A stretch of 8,002 nucleotides of DNA from Defluviitaleaceae bacterium. Lineage in GTDB: Bacteria; Bacillota; Clostridia; Lachnospirales; WQUN01. The translations under genes and the position numbers were made by a program. Below the pieces are notes generated by a model. That model was not told the origin of the DNA, ran no database searches, and saw only the letters and a list, made by a program, of their open reading frames with translations. Shown in pieces: positions 1 to 7,200 of this stretch (positions within the stretch are counted from its first letter, which is position 1; every line of letters starts with the position of its first letter). Location: the NCBI GenBank assembly GCA_009782245.1, contig WRKK01000255.1:1-8002 (forward strand), in the 5' to 3' direction.

Positions 1-4
1 CCCG

Positions 5-56
5 CCAGGGGCGCTGCCCCTGGACCCCGCAAGGAGCGCGCCCCTTGACCCGCTAA
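5..56 (+). repeat. Bipartite palindromic repeat, copy A
   Basis: It begins with a hairpin, CCAGGGGC (5-12), loop GCT, GCCCCTGG (16-23). The conserved 30-mer CCCCGCAAGG...TTGACCCGCT (25-54) follows, then AA. The 30-mer contains an 18-nt imperfect palindrome, CAAGGAGCGCGCCCCTTG (two mismatched positions). It is followed by AAG and a run of six T, so on the + strand this copy might also end transcription of a gene left of the window. It is an exact 33-bp inverted match (24-56) to copy B. Confidence 0.9.
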
Positions 57-196
57 GTTTTTTAAGGGGTTTCAAACGAAAATTGTGAATATTCTTTGAA
101 TTTTCATAGCAACAAATAATTTCCACAAAATCGTAAGTAAAATAGCCAACCGCAAAGATACTATCATCAATTTGCCACCAAAAACCATTAACAAAT

Positions 197-246
197 TTAG
201 CGGGTCAAGGGGCGCGCTCCTTGCGGGGTGTGGGGCAGAGCCCCAC
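197..246 (-). repeat. Bipartite palindromic repeat, copy B
   Basis: Read on the minus strand it has a hairpin GTGGGGC (246-240), loop TCT, GCCCCAC (236-230), then the conserved 30-mer from 228 down to 199. The 33 bases 197-229 are the exact reverse complement of 24-56. It lies 24 nt downstream of the 883-aa gene stop with the hairpin nearer the gene. No U-tract follows directly, so intrinsic termination is doubtful, though the hairpin could protect the mRNA 3' end. Confidence 0.9.
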
Positions 247-270
247 GGTTTTGCAGTTGTTTGAATATAG

Positions 271-2922
271 TTAAAGCCGTTCGCCGCACTCGCCGCAGAA
301 TTTTTGGCTTGTGCTATTAACTGTGCCGCAACTGCTGCAAATATTGCCCTCTTTTTCTTCGGGGGGTGCGGCGGGGGCTGGTGTTGAGCCTTCTGTTGAT
401 TTTGCGTAAGAACCGACTACTTCTAAGTCGTATTTTCCGTTTTGCGTTAGTTCTTGCCATGCTTTTTCGCCCTCGCTGTAGCCTAGTAGGCTGGAAACGT
501 CTCGGACTATGTTGGTTATGCCCGTAAACCACTTGCCCGTGTTTTTCTGCTCGGCGTAATGCCGTGCGTCTTCTAGCTTTTGGTCAAATTCTGCTAATCG
601 CCGCTTGTGTATCTCTTCGTAATGCCCGCGAATTTTCGTTGTAAACTTGCCAGAACTTATTTCTGTTAAAATTGCCAAAAAGTCGCCACGGTACAGTTGC
701 CCGTTGTTTGCAACAATTTCTTCAATCGCCGCTTGCTCGTTGCGTGCCTGATGTGCAATCTCTCTTGTCTCAAATTCTATATTTTCAACCGTGCGAATCA
801 TTTTGTCAACCCTATGTAACGCAGAAATTCCCTCTATTGCAAGTTCGATTTCGTCGCAGTAGGCAATCAAATTTTCTTCCATTGCCAGCAAGGTTTCTTC
901 GGTTTTTAACGCTGGAATCGCCGTGTTTGCTATTTCCTCGCTTAAAAAATCGTTTGCCGCTTGCTCTTTGTTTTCCTGTAATTTGTCCGCAAGTGCCGCC
1001 GTTAATTTTTCGGGAACATAGCCCATTGATGCACAATATTCCGCCAACGTTGCCGCCGCCGTTTTGCAGCTTTCTATCGTGATAAACTCGTGAGATGCCG
1101 TTTTTATTAGGTCTAGCCGCTCCTCTTCCGAATCGTTTTTCACTATTTTTAGCGTGGCAGAAAGTCCCGCCAGTTCAATAAAATAATTGTCCGCCAAAAT
1201 CAGCATATGTGCGTTTAGTTCGGCGGTTAATTTTTCGGGAACGCTGTCAAAGCCGATGGACGTGCAATATTCCGCCAGCCGTGCCGCCGATTCCACCGCT
1301 GTGGCTATGGTCGATTTTGGCAACTCGTGCAGTTTCCGCTCGGCGGATTTATCCATGCGAACCGTGTGAGCCTTTTCTCGTGAGCCGTGCGTGGTTGTTT
1401 CTACTGTGCGGATAATTTTGTCGATTTCTGTCAACGCTGGAATATTTTTTAGTTCTTCGGGCTTGCCAAGTTCCACCAATTCAATCAATTCAATTTCGAC
1501 ACAATAATCCCGCAATTTTATTTCTATCGCAAGCAGCGTTTCCTCGGCTTGCAACATGGCATCGTCGGAGACAACGCTTTTTTCGGCGGTTAGTTGTGAT
1601 TGCAGAAAATCGTCCGCCGCTTTAATTTTGCATTCTAATAATTTGTCCGCAAGCGTTTTGGTTAAATCGGCGGGAGGATCGCCCATTGGCGCACAATATT
1701 CCGCCAATTTTGCCGCACCGTCCTTACAACGTTCGATTGTATTAAAGCCCGTTGCGGCGGCGGCGATTGCCTGTGCGCGCTCGTGGGGCGTTGTGTTTTC
1801 GTTAATTTTCAGCGAAGATGCACCGTTTGCCAGGTCGATAAAATAGTTGACAGCCAATTTTGGTAGATGTTTGTCCATTATCTCGGTAAGCGTTGCGGGA
1901 ACGGCGGCAAGCCCGATAGCTGTGCAATATTCCGCCAGCTGTGCCATCGAGGCGACCGATTCGGCAATGGTGGATTTTTGCATATCGTGAAAATGCTTTT
2001 CAGCCAGTTCCTGCTTGAACCTCTGCACTTCGGGCAAATAGCCGAAATCGTCCGCCAGCTGTTCCACTTCGCCGTTTGCATCTTGGAAATTTTCTATCAA
2101 AAATCGGTAATATTCCAGTTTATACGGGTCAAGTTCAAGAATTTTAATCATTTTGTCAAGCAGTTCGTCGGGCGGAGTGTTCGGGTTAAGTTCGCCAAAA
2201 TCGTAGCTTGCCTCCCGCATGGCTGGCTCGGAAATTTGGTTTATATCCCTGCCGTTTCGCCGCAGAATGTCCACGTACGACAAATGTAGATTAAAGCAAT
2301 CTTCATAAACTGCCATGGATAAAGTCGGAAATAGGTCGGGGTTGCTGAATAGTTCGCTTTTTTTCTTGGTTGCTTGAATTTCGCCCGCGACTGTTTTTAT
2401 AACCTCAACGGCATCTTGCACCAAGCCGCCTTTGCCAAAATATTTTGCCAGCGTTTCCAAAGTACCCGATGCCACGTCTGTAAGGCTTTTCTTTTGGTTT
2501 TCGCTGTCGTTTACCTCGAAAGTTTTGTGTGCCACATTGCCTGGCGTTTCCTCTTTGTCCTTTTTGTCAACAAGCAATTCGTACTGTGCGGTTAATACGT
2601 CCATAATTTTGGGAAACTGCAGCTTGTCGGAAAAATTTTTCCTGTGAAAGTCTTCAAAGTGGGCTATTTCGTAGTCAAAAATCCGCATCGACTTAAAATG
2701 CTTAACGCAATCTTCGGCGATAAGGTCAATCCTTTTGTAATACACGGCTTTACCCGCCGATAAAACCTGTTCTATGTTTGTGAACGTTGCATAAAGTTCG
2801 TCAAATTCCGCTTTGCTTTCAATGGCTTTGCGGTATATAAACTGGCGAGCGGTGTTGTACTCCAAAATGCTGTTGCTAGGGCTGTACTGCTTGCCAAATA
2901 GGTTGTATGTTTTTGTTTGCAT
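271..2922 (-). CDS. Helical internal-repeat protein with C-terminal zinc ribbon, 883 aa, unknown function
   Basis: I do not recognise the family of the main body. Residues 1-120 look helical. About 255-300 (ELDPYKLEYYRFLIENFQ) resembles a short TPR-like hairpin. Residues 316-523 and 536-728 are two diverged copies of one ~200-aa unit, offset by 220. Within them six sub-units carry LAEYC or a variant at 329, 406, 470, 549, 626 and 685, each in a helix, with three sub-units per copy in the same order. A Ser/Pro/Ala linker (about 842-857) leads to a zinc ribbon, CSSCG (Cys862, Cys865) and FCGECGERL (Cys876, Cys879), which probably binds one zinc ion or a partner. No signal peptide or transmembrane helix is apparent, so it is probably cytoplasmic. 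The ATG at 2922 has GGGAGG at 2936-2931, 8 nt away. The gene follows the ATPase-toxin-immunity operon in the same orientation, behind its own strong promoter. A scaffold, adaptor or regulator for that system is a guess. The ORF is intact. Confidence 0.88.
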   Translation of the reverse strand: MQTKTYNLFGKQYSPSNSILEYNTARQFIYRKAIESKAEFDELYATFTNIEQVLSAGKAVYYKRIDLIAEDCVKHFKSMRIFDYEIAHFEDFHRKNFSDKLQFPKIMDVLTAQYELLVDKKDKEETPGNVAHKTFEVNDSENQKKSLTDVASGTLETLAKYFGKGGLVQDAVEVIKTVAGEIQATKKKSELFSNPDLFPTLSMAVYEDCFNLHLSYVDILRRNGRDINQISEPAMREASYDFGELNPNTPPDELLDKMIKILELDPYKLEYYRFLIENFQDANGEVEQLADDFGYLPEVQRFKQELAEKHFHDMQKSTIAESVASMAQLAEYCTAIGLAAVPATLTEIMDKHLPKLAVNYFIDLANGASSLKINENTTPHERAQAIAAAATGFNTIERCKDGAAKLAEYCAPMGDPPADLTKTLADKLLECKIKAADDFLQSQLTAEKSVVSDDAMLQAEETLLAIEIKLRDYCVEIELIELVELGKPEELKNIPALTEIDKIIRTVETTTHGSREKAHTVRMDKSAERKLHELPKSTIATAVESAARLAEYCTSIGFDSVPEKLTAELNAHMLILADNYFIELAGLSATLKIVKNDSEEERLDLIKTASHEFITIESCKTAAATLAEYCASMGYVPEKLTAALADKLQENKEQAANDFLSEEIANTAIPALKTEETLLAMEENLIAYCDEIELAIEGISALHRVDKMIRTVENIEFETREIAHQARNEQAAIEEIVANNGQLYRGDFLAILTEISSGKFTTKIRGHYEEIHKRRLAEFDQKLEDARHYAEQKNTGKWFTGITNIVRDVSSLLGYSEGEKAWQELTQNGKYDLEVVGSYAKSTEGSTPAPAAPPEEKEGNICSSCGTVNSTSQKFCGECGERL
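739..1977 (-). repeat. Internal tandem duplication in the 883-aa gene
   Basis: The two coding units are 1977-1354 (residues 316-523) and 1317-739 (residues 536-728). Both open with KSTIA and continue through LAEYCT(A/S)IG, then (Y)FI(D/E)LA, T-I-E-x-C-K, LAEYCA-MG, LADKL-E, EETLLA-E, YC-EIEL, a DK-IRTVE stretch and finally RE-AH. Conservation is at protein level with clear DNA divergence. That points to an old duplication kept by selection rather than a recent copying event. Confidence 0.85.
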
Positions 2923-2950
2923 TGCTTAATCCTCCCGTAAATTGGAACTT

Positions 2951-2986
2951 TTTTAGAATTGTAGCATAGTTTGGGCTGGCTGTCAA
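2951..2986 (-). promoter_or_regulatory. Strong sigma70/sigmaA promoter for the zinc-ribbon gene
   Basis: The minus strand carries a perfect -35 TTGACA (2986-2981), a 17-nt spacer and -10 TACAAT (2963-2958), five of six consensus bases. TG lies one base upstream of the -10 box, giving an extended -10 element. Transcription would start near 2951, leaving about 29 nt of leader before the ATG at 2922. The -35 region also forms a short palindrome, CTGT-TG-ACAG, which could be chance. This is by far the best promoter match I found, and it makes the 883-aa gene independently expressed, probably constitutively. Confidence 0.85.
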
Positions 2987-3004
2987 CAGGCAATTTTTTT
3001 GTAA

Positions 3005-3027
3005 GGGGTTGGGCGGGTTTTTTGGGG
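3005..3027 (+). other. Canonical G-quadruplex motif upstream of the zinc-ribbon gene
   Basis: The + strand reads GGGG-TT-GGG-C-GGG-TTTTTT-GGGG, four runs of at least three G with loops of 2, 1 and 6 nt, which meets the standard G4 rule. The + strand is the template for the minus-strand genes, so a folded quadruplex could hinder RNA polymerase arriving from the toxin/immunity operon. It lies 19 nt upstream of the -35 box of the next promoter. Folding is not shown by sequence alone, and the competing hairpin at 3011-3045 uses some of the same Gs. Confidence 0.5.
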
Positions 3028-3045
3028 TTTGGTTAAAACCCGCCC
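3011..3045 (-). terminator. Perfect 11-bp hairpin after the immunity gene, possible weak terminator
   Basis: GGGCGGGTTTT (3011-3021) and AAAACCCGCCC (3035-3045) are perfect inverted repeats with a 13-nt loop. The hairpin starts 34 nt downstream of the immunity stop, in the right place to end the ATPase-toxin-immunity transcript. On the minus strand it is followed by AACCCC rather than a U-tract, so it is not a classic intrinsic terminator. It could act as a pause site, 3' end stabiliser or part of a Rho-dependent terminator, or only reflect the G-rich stretch on which it is built. Confidence 0.35.
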
Positions 3046-3079
3046 CGCCGCTGTTTTCTGCAATCCAGTCGCCTACAAA

Positions 3080-3463
3080 CTACAAATATTCCGCCAACGA
3101 CCCCGCAATCCGCTCTGGCGGGGCATTTGGCTGCGTTTTGTAAATCATGCCGTCCGAATCCTGCCAAATAATCATGCCGTCAACGCCCGTGTTTTCAATC
3201 ACGTACATTGAATGGGGAACGCTAGGATTTAACTCTCGCTCTTGCTTGGTAAGCGAAACCACGTTGCGGTGTTCGGACTTCGCAATGCCCGATAATTCCA
3301 CTCCATCGGCTAAAATTGCCCCGAAAGTCGCCAAATATTCCTTATATTCTTCGGAAAATGCGGTTTTTAACTCTTTCTCCGCACTGGAAATTTCCTCGGT
3401 TGTCGCCGCTTTTAATGGGTACAATTTCGGCAAACCTTTCATTTTTTCTATAATAGCTGACAT
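3080..3463 (-). CDS. SUKH (SMI1/KNR4 family) immunity protein, 127 aa
   Basis: Predicted cytoplasmic antitoxin that binds and blocks the nuclease encoded just upstream. The length is typical of single-domain SUKH proteins. The N-terminal half shows the family pattern: LPKLYPLKAATTEEISSAEK (about 11-30), a helix with an acidic residue ahead of LKTAFSEEYKEYLATFG (32-48, the FP-x-x-Y-x-x-FL-like core), then a small-residue turn and VELSGI. The C-terminal half (YVIENTGVDGMIIWQDSDGMIYKT) is the usual beta-rich part, with a DSDG turn. SUKH proteins are established immunity partners of nucleic-acid-degrading toxins, and LHH nucleases are frequent partners, so family and context agree. The ATG at 3463 is preceded by AGGAGG (3480-3475) with an 11-nt spacer. 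No second immunity gene or tandem immunity array is present. Confidence 0.9.
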   Translation of the reverse strand: MSAIIEKMKGLPKLYPLKAATTEEISSAEKELKTAFSEEYKEYLATFGAILADGVELSGIAKSEHRNVVSLTKQERELNPSVPHSMYVIENTGVDGMIIWQDSDGMIYKTQPNAPPERIAGSLAEYL

Positions 3464-3481
3464 TTTTATTAAATCCTCCTA
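3464..3481 (-). promoter_or_regulatory. Shine-Dalgarno of the immunity gene overlapping the toxin stop
   Basis: On the minus strand the toxin ends AAT-TAG and the stop (3481-3479) runs straight into AGGAGG at 3480-3475, reading TAGGAGG. The immunity ATG lies 11 nt further on. Ribosomes terminating on the toxin would expose or sit on a perfect Shine-Dalgarno sequence. This is consistent with obligate co-expression of toxin and antidote and with strong immunity translation. Confidence 0.8.
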
Positions 3482-4267
3482 ATTTTGTTCTGCACGTGAT
3501 TTCCAATGCTCTTCACGCTCATTTTTCCAGTTGTTGCCCTCGCCGTGGACTTCTGTTGACTTGCTGTTGTCATGCCACAAACTTTGGTTCTTCTTGCCGT
3601 CCTTGAAATCGCCCGTTCTGTGTTCTTCTTGGGTCAATTCTACTAATGGCGAATCCTTTTTTTGCCCTAAATGGTGCAACTCTAGCGGCTTTCCTGTCTT
3701 GGAGTCCAAAGGTGGCAAACCTCGCTCCATGCGTTCACGATTGGTCATGCCGTCAGCATCTTTGTAATCAAGGTCGATATTCTCTCTAATCAAGCATTTT
3801 CGCCCGTTTATCTCAACCTCTTTCAAACCCGCATTTTTCAAGATTTCATATTGTTCCATATTTTCAATGCAATCAATAATTTCGTCCGACCAACCCGTTT
3901 CTTCCTTGATTTTAGCCTTTTCTTCATCGGTCAAACCTTTATTTTCGGGCTGTTCGTTCGGATTGGCGGTCTCATATTTTATCACTCCGTCAAGTATTGG
4001 ATTGTTTGGCTCATTTTTCCCGCCATTTTTCTCGTCTGGCGAGCGAATCCCAGTTTGATTGCCAATTTCCGCCGCTTTCCGCCCAATCGTCGAATCCGCA
4101 AACCGTCCCGCACTCTCCTTGGGAGATTCCGACAACTCCGCCGCCTTTTTGCCAATCGGCGAATCCGCAAATCTAGTCCCCGTTTTCCCGACTTCTTTTG
4201 ACACGTCTGCTATTTTCCCTATATTTGCCACTCCTGCCACTATTGCACGCCCCTTTCGGTTTTCCAC
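3479..4267 (-). CDS. LHH-type HNH/ENDO VII nuclease toxin, 262 aa (253 aa from the internal GTG)
   Basis: A predicted metal-dependent nuclease that would cleave nucleic acid in a target or host cell. Numbering is from the GTG at 4267. Residues 1-90 are a polar N-terminus with a duplicated segment (RFADSPIGKKAAE at 32-44, RFADSTIGRKAAE at 55-67). Residues 112-180 (TDEEKAKIKEETGWSDEII, then NGRKCLIRENIDLDYKD) look like the linker that precedes LHH nucleases in other toxins. The nuclease carries PLELHHLGQ (His198/His199), SPLVELTQEEH (His216), LWH (His232) and a C-terminal REEHWKSRAE (His254). The order LHH-GQ-SPL-EEH is characteristic of the LHH toxin domain. All candidate catalytic histidines are present. 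It lies directly behind the ATPase gene and ahead of a SUKH immunity gene. Unlike giant polymorphic toxins it has no signal peptide or long filament region, so it may depend on the ATPase for delivery or act intracellularly. Two GTG starts are possible; the 4240 one has the better ribosome-binding site. Confidence 0.9.
   Translation of the reverse strand: MENRKGRAIVAGVANIGKIADVSKEVGKTGTRFADSPIGKKAAELSESPKESAGRFADSTIGRKAAEIGNQTGIRSPDEKNGGKNEPNNPILDGVIKYETANPNEQPENKGLTDEEKAKIKEETGWSDEIIDCIENMEQYEILKNAGLKEVEINGRKCLIRENIDLDYKDADGMTNRERMERGLPPLDSKTGKPLELHHLGQKKDSPLVELTQEEHRTGDFKDGKKNQSLWHDNSKSTEVHGEGNNWKNEREEHWKSRAEQN
4058..4174 (-). repeat. Short duplicated motif in the toxin N-terminus
   Basis: Two 16-residue copies, RFADSPIGKKAAELSE (4174-4127) and RFADSTIGRKAAEIGN (4105-4058), start 23 residues apart. 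Twelve of sixteen positions are identical. Each is amphipathic with basic and small residues. A repeat this close to the N-terminus, ahead of a cargo nuclease, could be a recognition tag for the adjacent ATPase, but there is no direct evidence for that. Confidence 0.75.
4231..4260 (-). promoter_or_regulatory. TAGTG stop/start overlap and candidate RBS coupling ATPase to toxin
   Basis: The ATPase stop TAG (4242-4240) shares its G with a GTG codon (4240-4238) in the toxin frame. AAAGGGG at 4256-4250 lies 9 nt upstream and matches a Shine-Dalgarno sequence with one wobble position. The longer frame starts at GTG 4267, where only CTACGAGAT precedes it and no good ribosome-binding site is seen. 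An in-frame TGA at 4282-4280 rules out any earlier start. I therefore favour 4240, giving a 253-aa toxin translated by ribosomes finishing the ATPase. A further GTG at 4231 with AGGAG inside the gene is less likely. Confidence 0.55.
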
Positions 4268-7200
4268 ATCTCGTAGATTTCAAACCGCTTTTGTGGCTCG
4301 TCTTTGCCTAGGCTGAAATGTTCCATTAGGCAATGCACCAAAACCGCTATCACGTCTTCCGAGAAACCTGGCAATTTTTGCCCCACCAAAAACGCCAGCC
4401 GTGCCGTAATCTCCGCATTGTCAGCCGATGTCAATATGACTTCTTCCACATTCTCCGTCAACTGTGCCGATAAAGCCAAATATTCCGCCAGTTGCGAAAA
4501 TTTCTCGTCTTTCCAAATGGAGATTTTTTGGGTTTCTTCGTATTCCATGATAAATCCCTCGATAAATTCCTTTTGCTTGACCGTCAAATTCATGCGCCGC
4601 AACGACTGCCGAATCTCCGTCGGGTCAAATTCCAATTTCTCGGAAACTCGCCCTTGAATCATCATGTGGATTATCTGCCGCTGAATCAGCCGTTCGTTGA
4701 AAGGTTCGGATTTTTTCGGCTTAAACGGCTCGCCGTCCGTCTTCCACTCCTCCATTTTTACCAAAACAGGCTCTACCCAGTCGTTCTGATAAATCGCCGC
4801 AACGCCCGTTTCCAACTTCGCAAGTTCCGTTATCTGCTCGTCATTTAGGTTGGCGGCGTAGCCCACCAATTCTCGGTCGCTTTTCTCGGGCAACCGCAAA
4901 ATTATTTTCGTGTTCGTGTTGCGAATCGCCGACATATCTAGCAGTCCAGGCGATTGGTCGGCTATGACAAATCCCTCGCCATACGTCCGCATCTCGGCAA
5001 TCGAATTTGCAAGCATTTCCACCGATTTTCCTATCAAATTAGAACCCTCCGCCGCTTGCTCCGTGCTGGTGCGTTTGAGAATGTTGTGCGCCTCTTCCAG
5101 GACGGTAATATGCGAAAGTGGGCTGTTTCGCTTGCCCGAGGTCAGCCGATATTCGCCCAGTTTCATAAGCAACAAGCCCATTATTAGGGATTTCGTTTCC
5201 GAGGAACCAACTCGGCTCAAATCTATGATTGTGTTTTCGTCAAACAGCGCCGCATCGGAAATGCCGTCCGTTGTGAAAATCAGCTGATTTAGCCCAGTTG
5301 TCAGCGAGTTTATGCGAGTTAGCAACGCACCCGCATAATTGCCCTGCACTTCCGCCGAATAGCGTGAACCGCTGATTATACGCTCGATTTGTGCCGATAT
5401 TTCCACGAAATTGGGGAAAATGTCGTCCGTGCGCGGGCTGTAATTTTCCGAGCTTACCAAATCCCAACCAGTCGCCTTGTATGCGTTTTCCATGCCCTCT
5501 TTGAGGATTGCGGGCATGGCGGCGTACATCGGCCAGCAGACGTTGAAAATTTCAACAAGCCTGTCCAAATGCTCCAAAATGTGGACTTCGGGCGGAAAGC
5601 TGAACGGATTTATCCGCAACAATTCCATCAATCTCGGATTTGTGCCGTAAACGGAAACGTCTTTCATGTTGCCGAAAATGTCCTTATATTCGCCTTTTGC
5701 GGGTTCGATGACCAAAAACGGCACATCTTCGGCACGCAGTTTGTTAAGCAGCTGATAGACCGTGTTTGATTTACCAGAGCCTGTCGAGCCTGTGATAAAC
5801 GTGTGCATTGTCAGAGAATCTGCATCGATTTTTACGTCCGTTGAGCCGCTTTCGCCCATCGCAAAAATCTTGCCAAGCGAGAGCAACCGTGCGGCGGCTC
5901 TTTTCTTGCCGTATTTGATAACCTCTTTGCCAAAATCGGCGTGTTCGATTACGGGGAAACCATTGACCGATTTTCTCGGAAGTCCCATGTGCAGGGCTAG
6001 TTCGTTGCCGCTGACGAGCGCGCCCGCCGTTACGGGGATTGGCATTTGTGCGTTGTAGTTGAAAGTCGGGTGCAGGAAATTTGTGATATAATCCCGCAAA
6101 ATGGGCAATTTCAGCCTGCCGTTGTGGGCGTTCCACAGATTTATTGCGGACGTTTCCACGCCCGATTTTTCGCCACGCATGAGGGCTTTGTACGTGCCAG
6201 CCGCCATTTCGGCGGTTTCCTGGCTGTCCGAGAGGAAGTAGGCGGCACATTCCCACATTCCTAGGCTTTCGCAGTCTTCTATGCGTTTTAGTTGGGCATC
6301 TATGCGTTCCAACGTGCTTATTAAAGTCTTGTTTTGGACGGTCAACTGCAAACTTTCCGAACTGCCGCCCGTTAGCCCCTTTGTGTACGTGTAATTTTCC
6401 GTTTGCGTGTCCGCTTTGGATTCGTTTACGCTGACGGAATGGGACGTGCCTGTGCTTGTGGACGTGCCGAAAGTGCTGGACGTGCTACTATTGTCTCTTG
6501 AAACCGCACCAATCAAACCTGCACCAGTTGCCGTCAATCCTGCAGCAATTAGCGGTGCGACTGCTGGTGCGGCAGCTCCGCCAGTTCCTGCTATTAGTAA
6601 TGCACCCGCAACAGTTCCGCCAATCGAACTGACTGTACCCATTACATTGCTCAAAGTATTTTGTGGCGCACTATTTGTGCTTTTGCTCTCATTCGTGGTC
6701 GTGTTGGAAGTCGTGGAATCCGAGATACTCGTGCCGTAAGTATTGGTCGCACTTTTGCCATACGAAAAAGCGTCCGAAAGGCTAAAACCCTCGTTTGTGG
6801 CGTTTGAGATTTGCAAATTCGCAAACGGAGAAAGCCCCGTAAAAACGTCCTCGTAAGCCTTGCGAATCGCCGACAAATCCGCCGCCGAGGTGCTTTTCGC
6901 CAACACGACCGCCGTATAGCGTTGCCCCTGCATTGCGAGTGCCAATTTTTCCAAGCCCTGGATAAATTTCTCGTTATTGTTAAATTCTTCGTCCTTGTTG
7001 TTGGAGACGCACGAGACGGCGGCGATATTTTTCGTGGGGATTGTGCCGATTAGCTGTTCGGTTGCCTCGTTCATAAAGTCCGCCGTTTTCACGCCTGGGA
7101 ACTGTCCGCGCAGGGCGTTCAACAGCGTATTTTTCAGCGAACTGGTCGTGTGTTTGTCGTCCATCGAGCGTACGCCCATGTAAAACTCCGTTTTGTCGCC

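Larger units (their letters stand above)
5..246. repeat. Inverted-repeat pair A-B enclosing an AT-rich core, MITE-like
   Basis: Copies A and B face each other tail to tail around a 140-nt AT-rich core (57-196) in which I see no ORF, RNA gene or promoter. The ~240-bp unit with roughly 50-nt terminal inverted repeats resembles a miniature inverted-repeat element. No target-site duplication can be judged, because the left edge is at the window boundary and the hairpin ends differ. Two independently placed dispersed repeats would look the same. Confidence 0.4.

Noticed and set aside
197..246. Repeat copy B as an intrinsic terminator for the 883-aa gene
   Set aside because: The hairpin GTGGGGC/GCCCCAC is in the right place, but ACCCCGC follows instead of a U-tract on the minus strand.
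2978..2987. CTGT-TG-ACAG palindrome at the -35 box as an operator
   Set aside because: Four-base arms that include the consensus -35 sequence itself are expected by chance, and no second copy or adjacent regulator gene supports it.
4238..4279. Programmed -1 frameshift joining the ATPase to the toxin as one long protein
   Set aside because: The toxin frame is -1 relative to the ATPase and open from 4279, but no proper X-XXY-YYZ slippery heptamer is present (AGG-GGC is a poor match). A TAGTG reinitiation site explains the junction more simply.
4441..4510. LAEYL in the ATPase C-terminus and SLAEYL at the immunity C-terminus resembling the LAEYC repeats of the 883-aa protein
   Set aside because: The shared string is five to six residues of common helix-forming amino acids, with no surrounding alignment. 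It is treated as chance, though an HMM of the repeat unit could be run on the ATPase C-terminus.
6407..6739. 110-codon + strand frame with hydrophobic residues opposite the ATPase insert
   Set aside because: It is the antisense shadow of the Gly/Ala/Ser/Thr-rich coding stretch, with no ribosome-binding site. The same holds for the other + strand frames across 670-7356.
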